The notes below the pieces were generated by a model. That model was not told the DNA's origin. It ran no database searches and was given only the letters and a program-made list of their open reading frames with translations. Below, piece after piece: positions 24,812 to 32,603 of a stretch of DNA of 64,000 nt (position 1 is its first letter; each line of letters opens with the position of its first letter). Source of the DNA: Liberiplasma sp046541015 (GTDB lineage: Bacteria > Bacillota_I > Bacilli_A > Izemoplasmatales > Izemoplasmataceae); contig JBKHEA010000006.1 in NCBI GenBank assembly GCA_046541015.1, positions 1 through 64,000 on the forward strand, written 5' to 3'. The position numbers and the translations under genes are program-made.

Positions 24812-26962
24812 ATGAGTGAAGCCAAAGTGTTTACATTTGACTTCAATGGAAGAAACCTCTCAGTAGAGATTGGCGAAGTAGCTAAGCAAGCGACTTCAGC
24901 AGCAATCATTCGCTATGCAAATACTGCAGTATTAAGTGTTGCACAAGCGAGTAAAGAACCTAGTACATTAGATTTCTTCCCATTGATGGTTATGTATACC
25001 GAAAAGTTGTATGCGGCTGGAAAAATCCCAGGGGGATTTTTGAAAAGAGAAGGGCGACCTTCAGAACTAGAAACCTTAACGGCACGATTAATCGACCGTC
25101 CTATTCGTCCACTATTTCCAGATGGATTTAAATATGACATTCAATTAATTAATACCGTAATGAGTGGGGATGTCAACGCCTCACCACCTATGACTGCGAT
25201 GTTTGGAAGCAGTTTAGCCTTAGCATTAAGTCCAATGCCATTTGAAGGCCCTATTGCAGGTGTCGTTGTTGGCCGTGTGGATGGAGAGTTTATCGTAAAT
25301 CCAACCGAAGAAGAATTGGATCTTTCAGACATTGATTTAACTGTTGCTGGAACCAAAGATGCTATTAATATGGTTGAAGCAGGCGCTAAACAAGTCGATG
25401 AAGATACTATGTTAGAAGCGATTATGTTTGGTCATGAATGGATTAAAAAGTTAGTTGCATTCCAAGAAGAAATCGTGGAAGCGGTTGGTCAGGAAAAAAT
25501 TACATTTGAAAAACCAAAACCAAATCAAGCTTTAGTTGAATTAATTGAACTAAAAGCCAAAGATGCTTTATTAGAAGCGGCAAAAACCCACGACCGTAGC
25601 GCTAGAGGCGACGTGATTAAAGCTATTCAAAATGATGTAATTGAAACTATAGAAACTGAAAACTCAGCGTTAGATAAAGAAGCCATCATTGAATTAGTTA
25701 AAGAAGCTAAGCAAATCATGGATTCAATTGTTAAAAATGAAGTTCGTCGATTAATCATTGAAGAAAAACTTCGTCCTGATGGCCGTGATTTAACAGAAAT
25801 CAGACCATTAGAATCAAAAGTTGATATCTTTGAATTAACACATGGTAGTGCCTTATTCACAAGAGGCCAAACCCAAGCTTTAAGCATCACTACTCTTGGT
25901 GCATTAGGTGAGGCGCAATACATTGATGGCCTTGGTGAAACAGATAATAAACGATTCATGTTACACTATAATTTCCCACCTTATTCAGTAGGTGAAACAG
26001 GTCGTTATGGTCCACCTGGTCGTCGTGAAATTGGTCATGGTGCCTTAGGTGAGCGTGCGCTATTACAAGTTTTACCTAATGAAGAAGATTTCCCATACGC
26101 CATTCGTGTTGTATCTGAAATCTTAGAAAGCAATGGCTCAACCTCACAAGCAAGTATCTGTGCTGGTTGTATGAGTTTAATGGCTGCAGGTGTTCCACTA
26201 AAAGCACCAGTTGCTGGGATTGCGATGGGTCTAATTAGTGATGGTGAAAACTATCAAGTCCTAACCGACATTCAAGGCTTAGAAGATCATTTAGGCGACA
26301 TGGATTTTAAAGTTGCTGGAACTGAAAGTGGGATAACTGCTTTACAAATGGATATCAAAATCAAAGGCTTAAGCAAAGATATATTAAAACAAGCTTTAGC
26401 TCAAGCACGCGATGCTCGCTTACAAGTATTAAATAATATGTTAGGAGCTATTAAAGCGCCAAGAGATGAAGTGTCTAAATATGCACCTAAAGTTAAACTT
26501 ATGGTTATTGACCCTGAAAAAATTCGTGATGTCATTGGCCCAGGTGGTAAACAAATCTCTGCGATTATTGAACAATGTAACGACGTTAAAATCGACATTG
26601 AACAAGATGGTCGTGTAACCATTATGCACACTGATACAGAACCAATTGATTGTGCTATTAAATTAATTGAAGATATTGTCCGTGTTGCGAAGGTTGGAGA
26701 AGTTTATAAAGGTAAAGTTGTACGTATTGAAAAATTCGGATGTTTCGTTGAATTATGGAAGGGAACCGATGGATTAGTCCATATCTCAAAATTAGCTCAT
26801 GAACGTGTGAATAAAGTTGAAGATGTGGTCAAACTAGGTGAAATCATTGATGTTAAAGTTATCGGTATTGATGACCGTGGACGTATTGATTTATCCCGCC
26901 AAGCAACACTACCTAAACCAGAAAAAAAAGAAACACAAAAAGAGACGCAAGAGTCTAAATAA
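24812..26962 (+). CDS. pnp: Polynucleotide phosphorylase
   Basis: 716 aa, full length: two RNase PH-like domains (HGSALFTRGQTQAL and catalytic DIQGLEDHLGDMDFKVAGT in the second), KH domain (DVIGPGGKQISAI) and C-terminal S1 domain (VGEVYKGKVVRIEKFGCFV). Phosphorolytic 3'-5' exoribonuclease of mRNA decay. The tail after S1 is short and polar. Confidence 0.97.
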   Translation: MSEAKVFTFDFNGRNLSVEIGEVAKQATSAAIIRYANTAVLSVAQASKEPSTLDFFPLMVMYTEKLYAAGKIPGGFLKREGRPSELETLTARLIDRPIRPLFPDGFKYDIQLINTVMSGDVNASPPMTAMFGSSLALALSPMPFEGPIAGVVVGRVDGEFIVNPTEEELDLSDIDLTVAGTKDAINMVEAGAKQVDEDTMLEAIMFGHEWIKKLVAFQEEIVEAVGQEKITFEKPKPNQALVELIELKAKDALLEAAKTHDRSARGDVIKAIQNDVIETIETENSALDKEAIIELVKEAKQIMDSIVKNEVRRLIIEEKLRPDGRDLTEIRPLESKVDIFELTHGSALFTRGQTQALSITTLGALGEAQYIDGLGETDNKRFMLHYNFPPYSVGETGRYGPPGRREIGHGALGERALLQVLPNEEDFPYAIRVVSEILESNGSTSQASICAGCMSLMAAGVPLKAPVAGIAMGLISDGENYQVLTDIQGLEDHLGDMDFKVAGTESGITALQMDIKIKGLSKDILKQALAQARDARLQVLNNMLGAIKAPRDEVSKYAPKVKLMVIDPEKIRDVIGPGGKQISAIIEQCNDVKIDIEQDGRVTIMHTDTEPIDCAIKLIEDIVRVAKVGEVYKGKVVRIEKFGCFVELWKGTDGLVHISKLAHERVNKVEDVVKLGEIIDVKVIGIDDRGRIDLSRQATLPKPEKKETQKETQESK

Positions 26963-26968
26963 GCATGC

Positions 26969-26997
26969 TTGTTTAGATAAACAAAATAAAGTATAAT
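26969..26997 (+). promoter_or_regulatory. rnpB promoter
   Basis: TTGTTT (26969-26974), 17-bp spacer, TATAAT (26992-26997), 7-8 bp before the start of P1 of the RNase P RNA. Confidence 0.75.
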
Positions 26998-27004
26998 GAT
27001 TATA

Positions 27005-27344
27005 CTTTCGTTTAAGGTAATCGAGCCTACTTAGGGTAGGTTAGGAAAGTCCATGCTAGCACAAGCTGAGATGCTTGTAGTGTTTGTGATAGCGGAAACC
27101 ATAACGCTATGCACCAATTGGTGACGGCTGAGAAATTGCCTTTAAACTGGCAAAAGTATCTTTAAAAGTGCCACAGAGACGAGCAGAAGATGAAAATCTT
27201 CTGGTGGAACGGGTAAACCCCACAAGCTAGAAACCCAAATTTTGGTAGGGGCACTCTTCAAAGGGAATTAAACCTAAGAAGAGGCTTAGGCAGATAAATG
27301 ATTACCCCTTTTTAAGGACAGAACATGGCTTATTAAAACGGAAG
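27005..27344 (+). ncRNA. rnpB: RNase P RNA
   Basis: Core conserved segments are in order: GAAAGTCCATGCTAGCAC-like start (GGAAAGTCCATGCTAGCACA), GTGACGGCTGAGA-type middle, CCACAGAGACGAG, GGTGGAACGGGTAAACCCC, and the 3' end AGGACAGAACATGGCTTA. The ends pair as P1 (CTTTCGTTTA with TAAAACGGAAG, with one wobble). Catalytic RNA of tRNA 5' maturation. Confidence 0.96.
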
Positions 27345-27347
27345 TTT

Positions 27348-27372
27348 AAAAGACGCATAATGCGTCTTTTTT
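27348..27372 (+). terminator. rnpB terminator
   Basis: AAAAGACGCA (27348-27357) / TGCGTCTTTT (27361-27370), three-base loop, T-run. Confidence 0.9.
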
Positions 27373-27384
27373 GATTGAAATGAT

Positions 27385-27413
27385 TTGAAAAAACCATTGT
27401 TTTAGTGTAAAAT
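27385..27413 (+). promoter_or_regulatory. lepA promoter
   Basis: TTGAAA (27385-27390), 17-bp spacer, TAAAAT (27408-27413). Confidence 0.7.
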
Positions 27414-27434
27414 AACTAGAGCGTTGAAAGGAAG

Positions 27435-29273
27435 ATGAATTTGTCTAAACCACTTGATTATGAAGCAATAAATAAACGACAAAAAATGATTAGAAATTTT
27501 TCTATCATAGCCCATATCGATCACGGGAAAAGTACCCTAGCTGATCGTATTTTAGAATACACTAAATCAATCACTGCAAGAGAAATGAAAGAACAACTCT
27601 TAGACTCGATGGACTTAGAACGTGAACGTGGCATTACCATAAAATTAAACGCTGTTGAGATCAACTACGAACATACTGATGGCCAACACTATATTTTTCA
27701 TTTAATCGATACACCAGGTCATGTTGATTTTGCCTATGAAGTGTCAAGAAGTTTAGCGGCTTGTGAAGGCGCTTTATTGGTTGTAGATGCAGCACAAGGC
27801 ATTGAAGCTCAAACGCTTGCGAATGTCTATTTAGCGCTTGATAATAATTTAGAAATCCTTCCGGTAATCAATAAAATTGATTTACCAAGTGCAGATATTC
27901 CTAAAGTCAAACAAGATATAGAAGATGTCATTGGTTTAGATGCTAGTGATGCTGTATTAGCTAGCGCAAAAGAGGGCATTGGAATTGATATGATTATGCA
28001 TCAAATCATTGAAAAAGTCCCAGAACCTAAGGGTGATCCTAAAGCGCCTTTAAAAGCTTTAATCTTTGATTCTTATTACGACCCTTATCGTGGGATTGTT
28101 CCGTCAATAAGAATTGTCGAAGGCGTATTACAAAAAGGTGACATTATTAAAATGATGTCAAATGGAAAGTCTTTTGAAGTTGTTGAGGTTGGTGTAACAA
28201 CCCCTAAACAAGAAAAAAGAGATTACTTAGCACCCGGTGATGTTGGCTATTTAACAGCCGCCATAAGAAGTGTTGAGGATGTCCGTGTTGGAGATACCAT
28301 CACGCATCAAAAACCATCTGCGCAATCCCCACTGCCTGGGTATAGAACACTAAATCCTATGGTGTTTTGTGGCCTTTACCCCATAGATTCAAACCGTTAT
28401 GTTGACTTAAGAGAAGCTTTAGAACGCTTAAAACTTAATGATGCAAGTTTAGTTTTTGAACCAGAAAATTCTCAAGCCTTAGGTTTTGGCTTTAGAACAG
28501 GCTTTTTAGGCATGTTACATATGGAAATTATTCAAGAGCGTATTGAACGTGAGTTTAAAATAGACTTGATTGCAACCGCACCAAGTGTTATATATCACGT
28601 CTATATGGAAAATCAAGAGATGAAAATCATTGATAACCCCTCTTTACTGCCTGAACAACAATATATCGATCGTATCGAAGAACCTTACGTTGAAGCTACA
28701 TTAATGACCCCAAAAGATTATGTTGGTAATGTCATGGAACTTTGTCAAAATAAGCGCGGTCTATTTAAAGACATGAAGTATTTAGGCGATACACGTGTTC
28801 AAATTACTTATCATTTACCACTATTAGAAATTGTTTATGATTTCTTTGATAAACTCAAATCATCAACAAAAGGCTATGCATCCTTAGATTACGAATTTGA
28901 TGGGTATAAACCAAGTAAACTTGTCAAAATGGATATTTTAATTAACGGTGAAATTGTAGATGCCTTATCAACGATTGTTCATAAAGATTTTGCGTTTAAT
29001 CGAGGTAAAGCGATTACTGAAAAACTTAAAGAGCTTATCCCAAGACAAATGTTTGAAGTGCCTATTCAAGCGTCAATTGGCCATAAAGTCATTGCACGTA
29101 GCACCATTAAAGCGTTAAGAAAGAATGTTTTGGCAAAATGTTATGGTGGGGATATAACCCGTAAGAAAAAACTTCTTGAAAAACAAAAAGAAGGTAAAAA
29201 ACGCATGAAAAATGTAGGTAATGTAGAAGTACCTCAAGAAGCCTTTTTATCTGTCTTATCTATTGATGACTAA
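27435..29273 (+). CDS. lepA: Elongation factor 4 (LepA)
   Basis: 612 aa. GTPase motifs AHIDHGKST (G1), RERGIT (G2), DTPGHVDF (G3) and NKIDLP (G4), then the LepA-specific C-terminal domain with RQMFEVPIQASIGHK and RKNVLAKCYGGDITRKKKLL. Ribosome-associated GTPase. The N terminus is about ten residues longer than the most common form. Confidence 0.97.
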   Translation: MNLSKPLDYEAINKRQKMIRNFSIIAHIDHGKSTLADRILEYTKSITAREMKEQLLDSMDLERERGITIKLNAVEINYEHTDGQHYIFHLIDTPGHVDFAYEVSRSLAACEGALLVVDAAQGIEAQTLANVYLALDNNLEILPVINKIDLPSADIPKVKQDIEDVIGLDASDAVLASAKEGIGIDMIMHQIIEKVPEPKGDPKAPLKALIFDSYYDPYRGIVPSIRIVEGVLQKGDIIKMMSNGKSFEVVEVGVTTPKQEKRDYLAPGDVGYLTAAIRSVEDVRVGDTITHQKPSAQSPLPGYRTLNPMVFCGLYPIDSNRYVDLREALERLKLNDASLVFEPENSQALGFGFRTGFLGMLHMEIIQERIEREFKIDLIATAPSVIYHVYMENQEMKIIDNPSLLPEQQYIDRIEEPYVEATLMTPKDYVGNVMELCQNKRGLFKDMKYLGDTRVQITYHLPLLEIVYDFFDKLKSSTKGYASLDYEFDGYKPSKLVKMDILINGEIVDALSTIVHKDFAFNRGKAITEKLKELIPRQMFEVPIQASIGHKVIARSTIKALRKNVLAKCYGGDITRKKKLLEKQKEGKKRMKNVGNVEVPQEAFLSVLSIDD

Positions 29274-29297
29274 CACGCAAAGCTTTGCGTGTTTTTC
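29272..29297 (+). terminator. lepA terminator
   Basis: Perfect inverted repeat AACACGCAAAG/CTTTGCGTGTT (29272-29293) then TTT-rich tail. Confidence 0.88.
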
Positions 29298-29345
29298 TTA
29301 AATAAACCTTCATTTCATGCTAAAATAAACTAAAGGCGGTGTCTT

Positions 29346-30452
29346 ATGTTAGCTCTTTATATTCACATTCCATTTTGTCAGGCTATATGTACTTACTGTG
29401 ACTTTGTCAAAGAAGTCGCAAATGATGATAAAAAATCTGCCTATATAAAAGCCCTACAAAAAGAAATTATAAGTTACCAATTAGCAAGTAAGAACATTAA
29501 CACCATATATATTGGTGGGGGAACGCCAAGTTACTTACCACTTGATGATTTAGAAAGTTTGTTAAAAACCCTGCATATGGAAATTAATTTTAAGGATGTT
29601 TTAGAGTTTACCGTTGAATGTAACCCAAATGACGTAACTATCGATCTTGCAACTTTGTTAAAGAAATATGGTGTAAATCGTATTAGTTTAGGTGTTCAGA
29701 CATTTAACGAAAAACAATTAAAATTTTTAAATAGAAAGCACGATAATCAAGATGTATTGAATGCGATGAAACGATTTAATGAAGTTGGGATTACTAATAT
29801 AAGCATTGACTTAATTTTTAGCTTAATTAATCAAACGCTTGATGATGTGAAAAAAGATTTAGAGTTTGCCCTTTCTTTAAATATAAAACATATTTCTTAT
29901 TACAGTTTAATTTTAGAAGAAAAAACAAGGTTACACCACTTAGTATCAAAGGGAAAAGTGTCCATGAATGATTCAGACTTAGAAGCAATGATGTATGAGT
30001 ATATTATTGATCGAATGCAGCATACACCCTTTCATCATTATGAAATCAGCAATTTTGCAATGAAAGGTTATGAATCAAAACATAACTTAGTTTATTGGCA
30101 AAATGATGACTATATAGGCGTTGGAACTGGCGCTCATGGTAAGATTCATGACGTACGCTATGTTAATATTTCTCATGTAAAAGCCTACCTAAACGCCATC
30201 GAAAACCATAAAAGTGTTGTCTTAGAAACCTACCCTTATGAAGGATTAAGAGATGCTTTATTAATGGGTTTAAGAGTTTTAAAAGGTGTTGATGTTGCCT
30301 CATTAAACAAAACGTTTAATGTTGATTTGTTCCAAGTTTATCCTAAACTCAATACATTTATTCATGAAGGGTTTTTAGCATATGAAGAAGGGTATTTGAA
30401 GTTTACACGCAAAGGAATAATGTTAGGAAACTATATCTTTGAAATTTTTTAA
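29346..30452 (+). CDS. hemW: HemW-like radical SAM haem chaperone
   Basis: 368 aa. Radical SAM motif CQAICTYCDF (Cys11, Cys15, Cys18), then YIGGGTPSYL and GVQTFNEKQLKFLNR. C-terminal HemN domain. HemW delivers haem to respiratory enzymes; the gene often follows lepA, as here. Previously annotated as oxygen-independent coproporphyrinogen oxidase, but it lacks the extra Cys of true HemN. Confidence 0.9.
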   Translation: MLALYIHIPFCQAICTYCDFVKEVANDDKKSAYIKALQKEIISYQLASKNINTIYIGGGTPSYLPLDDLESLLKTLHMEINFKDVLEFTVECNPNDVTIDLATLLKKYGVNRISLGVQTFNEKQLKFLNRKHDNQDVLNAMKRFNEVGITNISIDLIFSLINQTLDDVKKDLEFALSLNIKHISYYSLILEEKTRLHHLVSKGKVSMNDSDLEAMMYEYIIDRMQHTPFHHYEISNFAMKGYESKHNLVYWQNDDYIGVGTGAHGKIHDVRYVNISHVKAYLNAIENHKSVVLETYPYEGLRDALLMGLRVLKGVDVASLNKTFNVDLFQVYPKLNTFIHEGFLAYEEGYLKFTRKGIMLGNYIFEIF

Positions 30453-30463
30453 GGATGATTTTT

Positions 30464-31375
30464 ATGTTTAAACAACCGCTTAAAGAATTTGAATATGAAT
30501 TAAAAATGACCCATCAATTGAGTAAAAACTCAATTGATGCTTATATGCGTGATTTAACTCAATATGTTAATTATCTTGAATTTAAAGGGATTGACGATGC
30601 AAGTTTAATCACCAAAGATATTATTAAAAGCTATTTGATGACACTAAGGAAAAAACATCGCTCAAGCGCAACTGTTAGCCGAAAGTTATCAGCAATGAAG
30701 AAGTTTCATCAATTTTTACTAGAAGAAAAGTTAGTGAAGGATAATGTGATTTTACTCATTAATCGGCCTAAAAAAACAAAACGTCTTCCAGAAGTTTTAT
30801 CGATAGAAGAAATAGAAGCGCTCATTGAAAGAGTAAAACAAACAGATTCAAATCTTTCAAAAAGAAATTTAGCCATGATTGAACTTTTATATGGTTCTGG
30901 ATTAAGAATTAGTGAATTACTTGAACTAAAAGTAAATGATTTGCATATCAATATGGGCTTTATCAATGTTATCGGAAAAGGAAATAAAGAACGAATTGTC
31001 CCACTTGGTAGTTTAGCAGTAAAAGCCATGAAAACTTATTTGGAAAGTGCTAGACTATATTTAAGCAAACAACCAACTCCCTATGTATTTTTAAATCGTT
31101 TTGGAAAGAAGATGAGTCGCATAGGCTTTTACAAAATCCTAAAAGAACTTGCAAGTGATGCAGGCATTAATAAAGACGTAAGCCCACATACTTTAAGGCA
31201 TAGTTTTGCGACTCATTTAATAGAAGAAGGGGTCGATTTAAGATTTGTTCAAGAAATGCTTGGCCATACTGATGTATCGACCACAGAAATTTATACTCAT
31301 ATAAGTAAAAAACAATTAATTGCGGTGTATGATCGCTATCATCCACACGCAAAAAAGGAGAGAGAAGATGTATAA
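30464..31375 (+). CDS. xerD: Tyrosine recombinase XerD
   Basis: 303 aa from ATG 30464 (AAGG with 9-nt spacing; ATG 30455 abuts it). N-terminal SAM-like DNA-binding domain, then the catalytic residues Arg148 (YGSGLRISE), His242-xx-Arg245 (HTLRHSFATH), His268 (GHTDVSTTE) and nucleophile Tyr277. Placement before deoB matches xerD-drm of B. subtilis, which supports XerD rather than XerC. Resolves chromosome dimers at dif. Confidence 0.9.
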   Translation: MFKQPLKEFEYELKMTHQLSKNSIDAYMRDLTQYVNYLEFKGIDDASLITKDIIKSYLMTLRKKHRSSATVSRKLSAMKKFHQFLLEEKLVKDNVILLINRPKKTKRLPEVLSIEEIEALIERVKQTDSNLSKRNLAMIELLYGSGLRISELLELKVNDLHINMGFINVIGKGNKERIVPLGSLAVKAMKTYLESARLYLSKQPTPYVFLNRFGKKMSRIGFYKILKELASDAGINKDVSPHTLRHSFATHLIEEGVDLRFVQEMLGHTDVSTTEIYTHISKKQLIAVYDRYHPHAKKEREDV

Positions 31376-32543
31376 ACGTATATTTTTAATTGTTATTGAC
31401 AGCGTAGGCGTTGGCGCAATGCCAGACGCTAAAGATTATGGTGATGAAGGAACCAATACCATCAAAAATATTAGTATTGCAACAGGTGGTATTCATCTAC
31501 CAACGATGGAGCGTTTGGGTTACGGTAATTTAACCGATATTGTTGGGGTTAACCCTACAAACGATGCTATTGCTTACTATACTAAGATGGCTGAAAAAAG
31601 TGTTGGAAAAGATACAATGACAGGTCACTGGGAAATCATGGGTTTAAGAATTACAAAACCATTTCAAACGTTTACTGATACAGGATTTCCTGAAAGTTTG
31701 ATTAAAACGCTTGAAGCACGTACAGGAAGAAAAATTGTAGGGAATAAAGCTAGCAGTGGGACCGTAATATTAGATGAATACGGGGAACATCAACTTAAGA
31801 CAGGAGATTTAATCGTATATACCAGTGCTGATAGTGTTTTACAAATTGCCGCGCACGAAGAAAAAATTGGTTTAGAAGCCCTTTATGAAGCATGTGAAAT
31901 TGCAAGGGAACTTACTTTAAAAGATGAGTATAAAGTTGGTCGTGTGATAGCAAGACCATTTATCGGCAATAAAAAAGGTGAGTTTAAGCGTACGCCAAAT
32001 CGCCACGATTACGCTTTAAAACCTTTTGGTAAAACCACACTTGATTACTTAAAAGAGGATGGATTTGATGTCATTGCTTTTGGAAAAATTAATGATATTT
32101 TCGATGGTGAAGGCATTACTGAATCGTATAAACAAGCCTCAAATCAAGAAGGTATGGAAAATTACATCAATTACGCGAAAAAAGATTTTGAAGGCTTAGC
32201 TTTCTTAAATTTGGTTGATTTTGATGCGTTATATGGGCACCGAAGAGACCCAGTTGGCTATAAAGAATCACTAGAAGCCTTTGATCAACAACTAAAAACT
32301 TTGCTCGATACTTTAAAAGAAGAAGATTTACTTATTATCACGGCTGATCATGGGAATGATCCAACGCATACCGGCACAGATCATACACGTGAATATGTAC
32401 CATTATTTGTTTACAATAAAACTTTAAAAGGTGGAAAACTTCCTGTTCGCGAGACCTTCTCAGATATTGCTGCAACCATAAGTGAAAACTTTAATGTAGC
32501 AAAAACTGAACATGGTAATAGTTTTTTAAAATCATTAAAGTAA
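31368..32543 (+). CDS. deoB: Phosphopentomutase
   Basis: 391 aa from ATG 31368, which follows AAGGAGAGAG and overlaps the xerD stop by 8 bp. Metalloenzyme motifs: IDSVGVGAMPDA at the start, DTMTGHWEI with the phosphorylated Thr, and ITADHGNDPTHTGTDHTRE near the C terminus. Interconverts (deoxy)ribose 1- and 5-phosphates; together with deoC and deoD at 55 kb it completes nucleoside salvage. Confidence 0.95.
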   Translation: MYKRIFLIVIDSVGVGAMPDAKDYGDEGTNTIKNISIATGGIHLPTMERLGYGNLTDIVGVNPTNDAIAYYTKMAEKSVGKDTMTGHWEIMGLRITKPFQTFTDTGFPESLIKTLEARTGRKIVGNKASSGTVILDEYGEHQLKTGDLIVYTSADSVLQIAAHEEKIGLEALYEACEIARELTLKDEYKVGRVIARPFIGNKKGEFKRTPNRHDYALKPFGKTTLDYLKEDGFDVIAFGKINDIFDGEGITESYKQASNQEGMENYINYAKKDFEGLAFLNLVDFDALYGHRRDPVGYKESLEAFDQQLKTLLDTLKEEDLLIITADHGNDPTHTGTDHTREYVPLFVYNKTLKGGKLPVRETFSDIAATISENFNVAKTEHGNSFLKSLK

Positions 32544-32562
32544 AACAACTATACCTTATATA

Positions 32563-32603
32563 AAAAAAGCCTATTAGATTAAATCAATCTATTAGGCTTT
32601 TTT
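32563..32603. terminator. Bidirectional terminator between deoB and the coiled-coil genes
   Basis: AAAAAAGCCTATTAGATT (32563-32580) pairs with 32586-32603 with one mismatch; A-rich and T-rich arms. Confidence 0.85.

Noticed and set aside
24913..25959. Minus-strand ORFs inside pnp
   Set aside because: No ribosome site or family signal; they are the antisense shadow of a well-conserved gene.
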